Origin: Lycorma delicatula
Lineage: Eukaryota > Arthropoda > Insecta > Hemiptera > Fulgoridae
Length of the DNA stretch: 64,000 bases
Direction of reading: 5' to 3'
Assembly (NCBI RefSeq): GCF_047948215.1
Contig: NC_134455.1
Span: forward strand, 106,968,495 to 107,032,494
Position numbers and translations under genes: made by a program. The notes under the pieces are model-generated. The model saw only the letters and a list, made by a program, of their open reading frames with translations. It had not been told where the DNA came from and searched no databases. Below, one piece after another: positions 48,300 through 58,400 of this stretch (positions within the stretch are counted from its first letter, which is position 1; each line of letters opens with the position of its first letter).

Positions 48300-48535
48300 C
48301 CCAAGTTATAAAACGGTAAGAAAAATGCTGAAAATACAAAGATTTTAATAACTCGAGACTTAATTGATTTACTGGCAATGACTTAAAACACTTGAAAAAT
48401 CAAGTCACACCTAACGAAATCTCACCTAATAGTTTTCCTCAAGTCTGAGTTGAGATATGAGCGAACATTGGTTCTCCCTATGTTACAACACAGTAAGAAA
48501 AATGTTGAAGTGCTGGCCGCGAAACGGCCAGGGAG
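48300..48535 (-). repeat. Repeat family F, copy 2
   Basis: Inverted match to 18423-18680: TCAAGTCACACC, TTGAGATATGAGCGAACAT and an end hairpin CTGGCCG-CGAAA-CGGCCAG (48513-48531) that is imperfect in copy 1. Confidence 0.7.
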
Positions 48536-50085
48536 CTCAGCCTTCTAGTTATATTTTATATTAAAAGTAAAATAATTATTAAATTTATAGATAATCATGG
48601 AGTTAAGTAGGACTACAATTAAAGAAACAGAAGATCTTTTTCAATACTTATTTAATGAAAATAAATAAGAACATGTACTGTGGTCATTTATAAATATATA
48701 AGGAACATTTATTGAAATTGAAAATTTTAGATATCAGCGAAGTCACGGATAAGAATAAGTAATTAATAACCTAAAAATGTTAATGGATATAAAAACAAGA
48801 GATTTCCTAAGGAGAGAGAGTAAGAGAGGGGGGTTGGGAGGTAAGTGGTTCTCCTAGAAAAAATTTTCACTGGACGGGACTGACCAAAAATTAAGAGATT
48901 GCATGAAAGTGGCGTTCACCTCTGAATAAGTTCAATTCTAGTTAAATGAGTAATGTCTTCAGTCGAGGATTAAGCAATAAGGAAATACTTCATTCTTACT
49001 TCCAACTTAGCTTGTCCAATAAACAGTAATAGCAGAGACTGATTCACCAGCAGAGAATCACTTAAATCGTATTTCGTGACGTATTTGGAAAAGAAAAGAA
49101 TGAATAATATTTAAATATAAATACAAATTATAATTTCTCCTCATATATAATTACATGGAAATTTCTTAAAATCTATGAATAATGACGTACGATTGATTGA
49201 TTTTATTCTTGAGAATTAAATAAAGTTGAAATTTATATTCCAAGAATTACATAATGTGTTTTAGATTAGTAAGATAGTAATGTTTACATTATTAAATATC
49301 TATTTAGTTGATAGACATGTTATTAGGGAAGTGGCCTTGACTTGTCTAGCTGTGGCGGACCAACTAACTTGCCCATACATGGAAGTTTACGTTGATCCAT
49401 TAGAACCGGCTGGCAAGGAGGATGCAGCAAATTGACTGGACAAACTGGTCGGATATGTGGAGCAAAACTTTTACTTACTTAATGAAATTAAAAGTATAGT
49501 CATTCATGAACAAAAAAAGTTAACTGAAAAATATATCTGAAAAAAAAGAAATAGTTTTATTTTTTACATTAGTAAAATACTTAACAAATGAAAGATTTTT
49601 TTCGTTAATATTCTGTTATAATATTTTTGACTTACGAATAAAAACAAGTTAATTAATTATTATGATTTAAAATACTGCCTTAGTAATTAAAATGTGCTCT
49701 GCTGTTTTTCTGATTATTATGCATAACAACAGTAATCCTGTATATTAATTGAATTATGTGGCGTTCCCATTATCGGTCCTTTATTACACGAAAGGGAAAC
49801 TCCGAATAAAATTCAAAAAATATTTCTAACAAGACCTTTTATCAGGTTTTATATGCACTTTAATTAAATTTTTTGATCATTTGTTTATTAAAATGTAACT
49901 TTAGTAAATACAAATAATTGTTCCATCAAAATATGGTGGAGTTCCCTTGGGTAAATTAAAAAAATCGTTTCTTTCTGTAGTTTTTCAAAGTTTTTAAAAT
50001 TAAAAAAAAAAACAACAAAAAAAAAGGTAACTAGATTCGCAGCAAACATACTGTAAATAAAAGAACTGGAGTCTAGAGAATGGTC
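48536..50085. other. Mostly AT-rich, nothing recognised
   Basis: 49330-49434 is GC-richer and open on the plus strand (EVALTCLAVADQLTCPYMEV), but no family is recognised. An exon or TE fragment are both possible. Confidence 0.35.
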
Positions 50086-50089
50086 TAGA

Positions 50090-50490
50090 TATTAACTTAC
50101 TAGAACACCAAGAGCGGACGTCCGGAATGACAGAGCAATTTATAAAGTCCTGTGTACAGGCGAAGATAAGGACCGGAGAGCGAGAGGGTGAAGGACAGCC
50201 CTCTGCGGAGCCACCGGTTAACCGTGGTTGCGGGGATGGTCGGTGGTGATGAGGCACGGGGACTCTGGATTTCCTGAGCTCGAAGGCACCTCCCGGGGCC
50301 GTGCAATGCTTAATTGTCCGTCCGGTTCCGGGAAGGAGAGCTGGTGAGGTGGTTACGTTTTGTCGGTAGGGCGCAGGCATACTTAAGTACTTTAATAACA
50401 CCTTGTGGAACCTGTTGCGAGTCTGACACTGCCCTCTTGGGAGCGTACCTAAATGTTATTATTCCTCCTCATCAATACCAAAAATAAAAA
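50090..50490 (+). pseudogene. R1-like LINE 3' end
   Basis: Shares a GACAGCCCTCTGCGGAGC block and a GGTGATGAGGCACGGG block with 13440-13510 of the longer LINE. It continues into a GC-rich 3' UTR ending in an A-rich stretch at about 50480. No domain is left. Minus frames 50000-50401 and 50100-50306 are shadows. Confidence 0.7.
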
Positions 50491-51877
50491 GGAAAAGTTT
50501 AAACTTCATAAGGAAGACGAATGACTAAAAAAAGATATCCTTCGAAATTACAGGAGTAATTTTTTTTATCGGTTTTAACCATTCCTTATTCAAAATCTGT
50601 AGTGTCAAAAATGTGTACTAGGTCATTTTGATAGCACCTATTTTATGGCTACCTGCTTCTCAGAAAAACAAAAACTCGCTTACCTGCTCATTCCTAAAGG
50701 AAGAAGAAGTATTTAATCGTATGAATTCATCTATAGTAACGAAAAATTAATTTAAAAACAAGTAAAAATAAAATAAAGGTTATGGAAAGAAAAGATATTT
50801 CAATATAATAGTAACATATACTGTTTAAGCAATATTTCATATTGACCGTTATTCATATTACAATTTTTTAAATTAAGTTCCTGATTTTATTACCATATGA
50901 ATATTTAATATCGCCTTGATGTCATATATTTGACAAAGCAACCTCATTATGTGGCTTAAGTTTATTTGCTTACGACTAGTTGTGAATTGTGGGCAATCTG
51001 GGAGAAGATAACTAACTATCTTCTATAAACTTATAGTTAATTGTACATTATATATATATATAACAGTAAAATTAAGGAGAGCCAACCAGATGAGCATGGG
51101 TGAATCCAATGAATCCAATCATTAATCATGTTAGAATGATTTGATTTGATCTGTTGTAAAGTCAAATAGTTTTTCAAACACTTTTTTCCTAATTCTTTGT
51201 AGGCTGCTGGGTGGACTTAACAAATAAAATTTGTTCTACTGGGTATATAGTTTCCCTTTTAAACTGGGTTTGGGTTTCCCTTTTAAAATCATTCTGACTT
51301 AAGAAATCTAATTCCATTTATCGAGGCTCTCGTAACCGCTTAATTAACCTTTCAAAAATGTTATAGATTAATTTGACTGACAAAGTTTAAAACGAAGAAC
51401 AACAAATAAAAATAAAGAATATAAATTTTTACCAGATGGATTTGGTTGGTAGTTCATGCTGTTATTAAAAGGAAGTGCAGAAGATGAAAACAGTAGGAGA
51501 AGCTAATAGTAAAAAGGATACAGAAAGCAAATAATAGAAGGTTAAGGAAACAGGATGTATCAACGATATTTAAATTAACATGAAATTAACGGATAAAAGG
51601 TGGATTTGGAAATTCCTAATGTTGAAAAATAAACAAATTTATAAATATTTATCTACGTATATTTTAGGATTATTATTGATTGTGTTTAGTAAGGAAAGAA
51701 GGTTCAAAATCCGTGATCAGTTTATTAATTAGTATGTTACTGTACTATTGAATACATAAAGATTAAATTTGTGTTGTCAATCGTTACTTTCATAATTATA
51801 TAGAAACAAGCATATTTCAAACGAGTAAAAAATTAGCTTAGTTGTTATTAGTTGTTGGAAGTATACTTTTTATTTGT

Positions 51878-51940
<63 letters not shown>

Positions 51941-52384
51941 CGTATAGAACTTTAAAAATTACTTAAAAATGAAATAATTTAGTTTTACGTAATTTTATTA
52001 TTTACTGTAAGTATTTAAGAAACACATGGTTGCAAAAGGAGTGATGAGTTTCTTATGTCGTTTGTTTTTACAGTTTTTCTTTAGATAGTCTTAAATAATG
52101 AGATGCTTAAATTGTGTTTTAAAACTATTTCTACCTATATTTTTAAACCTGTATTTTCTACGTATATTTTGTAAAGTTCTCTTTTTTAAAAGTAGGGTAA
52201 ATGCAAATTTAAAAATAAGTACATGTCAATGTATTTCTTGATGTGAATTACTATAAAACAAGAATATAGTTAAATTTGACTGATTAATTTATATAGAGAT
52301 ACAATCCTTGTGAAACAAATTTTAAATAAGTTATTACACTTTAACTATACTTTTTGCCATTTTATGAGATTAATTTTTTTTTAT
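50491..52384. other. AT-rich, nothing recognised
   Basis: No coding motif; includes the (AT)n tract at 51881-51939. Confidence 0.45.
51881..51939. repeat. (AT)n microsatellite, about 59 bp
   Basis: Pure alternating AT, the longest in the window. A shorter one is at 52920-52941. Confidence 0.98.
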
Positions 52385-52735
52385 CTCCATCTTGGGAGTG
52401 GATCTACTTTGATATGAACACCAGCCCCAAGGAAGATTCACCAGGAACTCCGCATTTTATGAATTTCTTCGTCACCTTTGACTGAATAATCTTAACTCAT
52501 ATTGTAGACACCACTTGCCATGATCACTTGGTCTGCAGCATAGTCATAATGATGTTCTGTGCGGGTAAGCACGCCGAAATCTCTTTGGCTTGATTCCCTA
52601 TGATGCAGGAACCGATCGTACAAGAATACAGTGGGTTCAGTGGTCAGCTCGTACCCCTATTTCCGCGTCTTTGATGGCCAGCCATCTGTAGCGGTCCGGG
52701 GTCAGTCTGTGGGAAACATAAAATATAACTTGATT
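52385..52735 (-). pseudogene. R1-like LINE C-terminal fragment
   Basis: The minus strand reads YDRFLHHRES, then RDFGVLTRTEHH, aligning with CDRFLQHREACCRKFGVLSP in the 8.7-kb LINE (zinc-knuckle end and following). Upstream LTPDRYRWLAI-like and RADH-like residues are only weakly similar. The plus frame 52631-52834 is a shadow. Confidence 0.65.
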
Positions 52736-52919
52736 TTGCATCCTGAATTTTGTGTAGTATGTAATGTAATATGCAAATCAAACTATAATTTAAGTTTTAA
52801 AGACAATAACTTAGGTAATTCTTATTACGATTAGCCTAAGATGAACTAAATGTGTAATTTCAAGTGAATTTATACTGAAATAATTCACCCGTTATTGCTT
52901 CGCTATTGCTACATTTGAG

Positions 52920-53575
52920 TATATATATATATATATATATAGGTTAAATTAACACAATTGAAAGTTTGATAAAACATTAAAAAAATTAACATTACGGAAC
53001 AAAATTCAACCTTTCACTTTATCCCTTTTTTCCTTTTTTCCCTATTTCCCTTTTCCTTTATTCCTTTATTCCATTTTCCTTTTTTACTTTTCCCCTATTA
53101 CCCTTTTTTATTTTTCACTTTTTTCCGCGCGTAAATCGGTCCAGTAGGTTTTTAGTTTGTAGCGGACACATATATGTATTTTATATACATATAAACTTTA
53201 TATACGACTTTATATATATATAGAAGAAGAAAGTCTGTGTATTTGTTTGTTTGTTTCGTAAATATCTCTACACCGCGGCCACTTAGCGGTTACAGTTTTT
53301 GTAGAAGTATATCTTTTCGGGTAACTAATATATATTCTGAATATGAGCCAAACTGGTTCATAAGTACAATTTTTCGAAATATCTCGATCCCAGCGCCACA
53401 ACGGGTCCAAACTACGAGTTCAATTCAGAAACCTTCGCGGGCGTGCGCACAACAACTCATCAAAGTTTCATCGCAACCGGATGAATGGTATAGGTACGCA
53501 ATGGATAAACAAACATTCAGTTTTATACATGGTATCAGATGGAAATTTTTTTTGTTGTATAAAAATAATTACCGT
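52920..53575. repeat. Repeat family H, copy 1 (polypyrimidine body)
   Basis: Begins near an AT microsatellite, then a CT-rich plus strand (CCCTTTT units, about 53015-53127). The shared block CCGCGCGTAAATCGGTCCAG (53127-53146) and TAGTTTGTAGCGG follow, ending with TTTCATCGCAACCGG and ATAAACAAACATTCAGTTTT. Copy 2 (57490-58143) shares every landmark. The 3' landmarks resemble RTE-type non-LTR ends, but no coding region is present. The 113-codon plus frame 53237-53578 is not supported as a gene. Confidence 0.65.
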
Positions 53576-53814
53576 TAATTACTTTATAGACAGAAGTCCA
53601 CAATTATTCTATTACAAATCGTTTTTCTTTAATGAATATATTTAATTCACAGTTTCACGCCCCACCCCTAGACGACGCCGGGATTAGGGCATCGGTCTAT
53701 GTTTTAAAACCATCAAAGGGATAAGACGAATGTATTTGAAATGGATCGGTTGGTTGGTTCTCGCGTGATGCGAGAAAAACTATGAACAAAATTTCGGCTT
53801 TACGTGTAAGATGA

Positions 53815-54110
53815 TTATTATTAAAAGTTTATTACATAAAAACCAACAAAAAGTTTTAAAAAATTCTACAACTCGATATTTTTAAACTTTTTTCGGCTCG
53901 CTCACATCTAATATTGTCCCCAAAGTATCTTTATTTTTTTGAGGGGGAAGGGCTATTACAACATTACTGTACTGTCTAAAATTACTATACTTACTATAAC
54001 CGTACTTAGGAAAACATAAACAAAATTTGGTTAAAAAATATCCAATAAATAAAAAGATAGATTTTATTGATTTCTGGAGAAGGAGGAATTTTGGGGCAAA
54101 CTGTTTTTAA
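53815..54110 (+). repeat. Repeat family E, copy 3, left part
   Basis: Carries CTAATATTGTCCCCAAAGTA and AACAAAATTTGGTTAAAAAA and breaks off at the Penelope-like insertion; continues at 54988. Confidence 0.72.
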
Positions 54111-54126
54111 AAATAATAATTTAAGT

Positions 54127-54179
54127 ATTATTTATATAATTATAATTTCCACTTACCAACATTCATTAATAGTAACTAT
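54127..54179. repeat. Terminal arm of the Penelope-like element (left)
   Basis: Inverted partner of 54892-54944; three mismatches in 53 bp. Its inner edge lies about 4 nt from the predicted hammerhead cleavage site. Confidence 0.92.
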
Positions 54180-54228
54180 ATTCGAGGGCTTTCGGAGATT
54201 ATTACTCCATCGTCAGGAACAATGATGT
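54171..54228 (-). ncRNA. Hammerhead ribozyme (Penelope type)
   Basis: Minus-strand order matches a type I hammerhead. Stem I 5' strand ATTGTTC; core CTGACGA (54216-54210); a single T; stem II GGAG/CTCC with a 7-nt loop; core GAAA (54193-54190); a minimal stem III (A-G pairing with C-T across two nt); cleavage C at 54184; then the stem I 3' strand GAATA. Stem I pairs C-G, U-A, U-A, G-U, U-A. The very short stem III and the extra nucleotide before stem II are as I recall them for Penelope-element ribozymes. Such short forms are thought to cut efficiently mainly as dimers. Activity is inferred. Confidence 0.72.
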
Positions 54229-54374
54229 AATATATATTATAAATATTAACTTCTCATATCAATAATTGTAATAAAATAAATAAAGCAATTGATCGCCAAA
54301 AAGATAAAATATAGTTAACATTACTCGTCATGTCAGTAAGAAGGTGTTGATTGTTATGTTTATTAGCATGAAAC

Positions 54375-54587
54375 CTAACAATAAAAATTATTATTCAATA
54401 TTTGTTTCAATAAAATATCATTCTTAAAATTTGTTTGTTCATTTATCGGTCTCTTATTATTTAAGTATATATAATATTTTTCTAAAATATTTATTTTATG
54501 AAGGTTATTATAATATTCAAGAATTTTAATAAAATTATTTGGGTTGTAATTGTGATTATGTTCTATATGTCTGGCAAAATTGGATCG
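54375..54587 (-). pseudogene. GIY-YIG endonuclease C-terminal piece of a PLE
   Basis: An uninterrupted minus-strand frame of 70 codons ends at a stop (54377-54375). It begins SNFARHIEHNHNY, then FIKILEYYNNLHKINILEKY and a KRPINEQTNF stretch. This is the order H-x-x-x-x-H, ILE..N..K...LE, INEQ that follows the catalytic part of GIY-YIG domains in Penelope-like elements. Upstream in another frame is RINEHL, the preceding R-x-x-EH motif. The GIY and YIG strands themselves are not recognisable, so it cannot be active. Confidence 0.72.
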
Positions 54588-54891
54588 TTATATATTTAGT
54601 TTATTTATACGATTAAGTGTTCATTAATTCTAATCGAAAAAAATATATTACTCATCCCGATCTTCTCCAGATCGCAGTTACGCAGTCACATTTTGAACTG
54701 TATACTCCCTGTATATCTAAATAAATTTATTTTTATGTTTTATTACTAGTAGGATGTCAATTATTTACATAGTTCATTATTTTGCTATTCGATGTATATG
54801 CAGTTTTTAATTCACGTGATTTAAATATTTTATTTAATTTCTTGTAATTTATATTATATTCAATTATAGCATATTCGTTTCCAATATATTC

Positions 54892-54944
54892 ATAGTTACT
54901 GTTAATAAATGTTGGTAAGTGGAAATTATGATTATATAAATAAT
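54892..54944. repeat. Terminal arm of the Penelope-like element (right, inverted)
   Basis: Reverse-complement partner of 54127-54179. No hammerhead core flanks it, so this is a partial terminal copy. Confidence 0.92.
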
Positions 54945-54987
54945 TTATATAATATTACCAACGGGTTATTTTATTACAATTAATCTA

Positions 54988-55410
54988 TAAGATAAGTATG
55001 CACACATCTACTGAGCTTAATATAAAGGGTTGTTTTGTTTGCAAACTTTTGAGAAAATTGACTCCAAAATATTTAACTGCTTCTTCTGGAAATATTGACC
55101 TCAAAATTTTAATAACAAATTATCTCATTTACACGAGCCTCTGTACAAAATTTCATCAAAATCTGTTCATCCAATAAAAGGTTATTAAGCTTCAAACTCG
55201 CTAACAAACTTACTTAATACTCGTATGTGTTATAGAAACGTAATGTAATACATGTAAAGTAATGTTTTAATATGTAATCTCCAATTTTTATTTTTTGGGG
55301 TAGCTGGGTAATGAAACATCAATAATTACGAAAAAAACCATATCTAATTTTTTGACTGATTACCTTACTTTTCATCTTGCAGCATAGTTCTTGAACTATG
55401 ATGCGAAAAA
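54988..55410 (+). repeat. Repeat family E, copy 3, right part
   Basis: Resumes at AAGTATGCACACATCTACTG and runs through TTTTGAGAAAATTGACTCC and GAGCCTCTGTACAAAATTTC to the terminal TTTTTTGACTGATTACC block. Ends in a hairpin CATAGTTC-TT-GAACTATG (55383-55400). Confidence 0.75.
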
Positions 55411-55478
55411 TTAATTGAAACATAAAAAATGTAGAATGATAATAAATGTCTTTTACCATCCTTAATTAAAAGAATCTG

Positions 55479-56128
55479 ATGAGGGCACTATATGACTTCC
55501 TTATACTTCTATTAAAATATACATACACTTTTTTTTTGAATGAAAAGTACATAAAATTCTATTTCATTTATAACTTCTGATTTTTTGATTTTTTTTATTG
55601 TTATTATTGACTTATTAGTTATTGTAATTTTTTTTTACAATCATGGGTTAATAATTATTAATAAATCAATATATTGAAATAAATAAAACAAAAAAAAGTT
55701 AAAAACAAAAACAGATGAAGTCTGATTCGAACCCACGTGCCTTCCCTTGTAAGATCCAAATATTTCATTACTTAAAATTTTATTTTCTATAACTCTGAAA
55801 CCAATGAAAATAATTACATTTTATGATATATCGTTAAAAATTTCTCAATGAGGGCTTATTATTTCAGTCAAGAAAAAGTCCAAAATCCAGAATATTTTTA
55901 TTTAGGGCTTTTTTGAACACTTTTGGTCCAGTCAATTGCATTCGAAATAGGAGGTGCACAACTAGATGTTACAAGAGTCCTAAATCTAAAATTTCAACAT
56001 CCTACGGCAAATCGTTTTTGAGTTATGCGAGATACATACGTACATACGTACAGACGTCACCCTGAAACTAGACAAAATGGATGCAGGGATGGACAAAATA
56101 GATATTTCCGTTGATATCTGAAAAAAGG
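55479..56128 (-). repeat. Repeat family A, copy 7
   Basis: Starts at TGATGAGGGCACTATATGAC, has the A block series and the GATTCGAACCCACGTGCC T-arm block, and is cut at GATATCTGAAAAAAGG, where LINE sequence begins. The usual hairpin end is missing. Confidence 0.82.
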
Positions 56129-56149
56129 TAAAGGTGTTGATAACCTGCT

Positions 56150-57450
56150 TGTAAATTTTTTGTAAATATGTTAATAAATCCTTGGATGATGGAAATCATG
56201 TCTTAGCTGCTTATATTGATTTCAGAACGGGATTTGACACTTTAATCAATCAATATTAATAAAATGTTTGAAAGAGACTGGGTTGGAAGGACGTTTTTTG
56301 AAAATGTTTGAAAGTTAGTTAAAAATCAGGACGTTTGTGGTAAAGATTGGTTCTAGTTTGATTGATCCTGTTGAAATTGATATTGGTGTACTTCAAGTCA
56401 TTTAGGGCCGATATTGTTCTTAATAAACGTAGATTAAGTCTACCGCGAACTAAAATTCTGTAGAGTCTTAATGCCTGCAGATGTCATAGTAATCTTGGCG
56501 GCTCATAATTTGTTTGAAACAGCTGAATCACGTCTTCAGGAAGATTCTAATTCTTTTATGAATCGGGCTCATGAAAGGCACGTTTGCCTAATAAAGATAA
56601 AATAGTTGTGATTTGCTTCAAAACCAGCCATAAGCTGTCAATAAGTCAATACCAGCTTCACAAGCTTTAAAACCAGTCAATAAGCTTCTTCTAGTTATCA
56701 TAGCTCATGATTGTAATTGTACTATGAATAACAACGGATGTGATTGTAAAATTATTAAAATGTAGAGAAATTTAAATACTTAGGAATTATTTTAGATAGT
56801 GAATTAAAATGGAAAAGACATATAACAAATCTATTACAAAAATGTCATATAGTTACTAGTAAATTTTACTATCTTAGTGGTGTATTACCTACAAGAATAA
56901 TGGTTTTGTTACGTAAATCATTTTTTGAATCGTTAATTAGGTATGTAGTTGAAATATGGGATTCAACAGCAAATTATTAAACTGAAAAAATTAAAAAGGC
57001 TCAGTATAGTCATTAAAATAATTTTGAATAAAAACCGTCTGATGATAGAAAGGAGAAACTATTTTAATGCTGTATCAACGCTAACACTTGAAGGTTCTTA
57101 TCAGTAACATTGATACGTATGTTCCATATGAAAAACTAATTTAAAAGTAAAAAAAATAATTCATGAAACTAGGTATAAAGATCTGTTTGTTGTTCCTAAA
57201 AATAATAATTTATATGGTAGAATGTCATTGAAATTTATTGTTCCCAGTTTATACTCGTATATGTTACGGAAAAAAATAAAAGATAAGACGAATTACAATT
57301 TAAGAAAGAAATATTTCGATGCCTAGCGTCTGAAACTGTAAAAATCAATATATCTGTCAAACTTAAAGCAACGAATAGTTAAATCCTTTATTACTTTGTT
57401 ACAACTGAAATATATATTTTTACCGCAACCACTACGACGTCACTAATCAC
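56150..57450 (+). pseudogene. CR1/Jockey-like LINE RT remnant
   Basis: At about 56200-56240 LAAYIDFRTGFDTL gives the RT motif with the first catalytic Asp. The palm motif with the second Asp pair was not found. A 72-codon uninterrupted stretch from 56762 to the stop 56978-56980 begins VEKFKYLGIILDSELKWKRH, then LSGVLPTRIMVLLRKSFFES and IRYVVEIWDS. This is the thumb and post-RT region of these LINEs. Then come IILNKNRLMIERR near 57020 and weaker blocks to about 57330. Truncated against A copy 7; inactive. Confidence 0.78.
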
Positions 57451-57489
57451 TTTTCATAATTAGTAGCATTTTTATTACAAACTTAGTAG

Positions 57490-58143
57490 CACACAGTTTT
57501 TTTTTTTTTTTTTATGAACGTTACCGAACTTCACAAAACTTAAACTTTCCCTTTCACCCTTTCTCCCTTTTCAACTTTTACCTTTTCCCCTTTCCCTTCC
57601 TTTTTCGATTGTTACCATATTCCCTTTCCCATTTCCCCTATTTCTCCCTCTTTCCCTTTCCTTTCACCAATTCTTTTTCCCTTATTTGTCTTTCCCCTTC
57701 CACTTTCTCCCTTTATTTTTTCTTCTTTCCCCTTTCCATTTCCTATTCCCGTTTTTCCTTTTTTTCTTTTTTCCATTTTCCCTTTTACCTTTTTCGATTT
57801 TTTCCTCTTTCCCCGTTTACGATTTTTTCCTTTCTCCCTTTTTCCCCGCGCGTAAATTGGTACAGCAGTTTTTTTAGTTTATAGCGGGACACACATGTCG
57901 GATACACTGAAATGGAATCGTAAAATACTTATTATAGCGTGTGTTACTTTTATGTAAAACAGATAGTGCTGTTTTCCAAAAAAAGCATGTTTTTACCTGT
58001 CTCAGGTGTGACATCTTAAGTATATAAAAAAACGCGCGTATTCGAATGTAACGTTGTGTCAAAATTTCAACGCAATCGGTGAAGAACTTTGGGAGATTTA
58101 AGATTTTGAATAAACAAACATTTAGATTTTTATTTATATAGAT
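57490..58143. mobile_element. Repeat family H, copy 2, with 7-bp target duplication
   Basis: Flanked by TTAGTAG on both sides (57483-57489 and 58144-58150), so the insertion is well bounded. It begins CACACAG plus 16 T, then a long CT-only plus strand (about 57540-57845), CCGCGCGTAAATTGGTACAG (57846-57865), TAGTTTATAGCGGG, TTTCAACGCAATCGG and a TTTATTTATATAGA end. The pyrimidine tract is the source of the two overlapping plus frames (57609-57884), which are low complexity. Inserted in the tail of the LINE that begins at 56150. Confidence 0.72.
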
Positions 58144-58150
58144 TTAGTAG

Positions 58151-58310
58151 TAGATATTTTAATAGTTTTCTTTTTGGATGTAATTATTAATGTATTTTGT
58201 TCTGTATTTGTATTTTCTTTGTTAATGTATCTGTACTGTATTGAATGGGCACTTGATGATAAGGCTTAGAGCCTTGGCGAGACCCAAATATGTATATTGG
58301 AGAATTAAGT
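58151..58310 (+). repeat. Probable 3' UTR tail of the interrupted LINE
   Basis: After the H insertion the sequence runs to GATGATAAGGCTTAGAGCC and GGCGAGACCC, the style of the 3' tails in CR1/Jockey-like LINEs. Assignment by position and texture only. Confidence 0.4.
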
Positions 58311-58329
58311 TTTTCTCTGCTGTTCTGTT

Positions 58330-58400
58330 CAAACAACTTCTATGGCATAGCGAGTGATGAGAATTTCATGTTTGATTCCTGATTCGCATCAGGAATAAAT
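58330..58400 (+). repeat. tRNA-like SINE scrap
   Basis: TGGCATAGCGAG resembles an A box and GTTTGATTCC a B box about 35 nt downstream. The B box runs into a perfect ATTCCTGAT-TCGC-ATCAGGAAT hairpin (58375-58396). No SINE body was found. Confidence 0.4.

Larger units (their letters stand above)
54119..54988 (-). mobile_element. Penelope-like element, truncated, with inverted arms
   Basis: The unit interrupts an E repeat. On the minus strand it reads: inverted arm (54944 to 54892), a decayed region with RINEHL, a GIY-YIG-type C-terminal coding piece (54375-54587), a hammerhead ribozyme (54171-54228), then the arm in sense orientation (54179 to 54127). The two arms match at 50 of 53 positions. 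Penelope-like elements are known for hammerhead motifs in their terminal repeats and for partial, inverted terminal copies, which fits this structure. No reverse-transcriptase domain remains. Confidence 0.75.

Noticed and set aside
53237..53578. 113-codon plus frame
   Set aside because: Lies inside repeat H copy 1; the homologous region of copy 2 does not keep the frame.
57609..57884. 91-codon Phe/Pro/Ser/Leu-rich open frame
   Set aside because: Pure product of the CT-rich tract in repeat H; low complexity and open in two frames at once.
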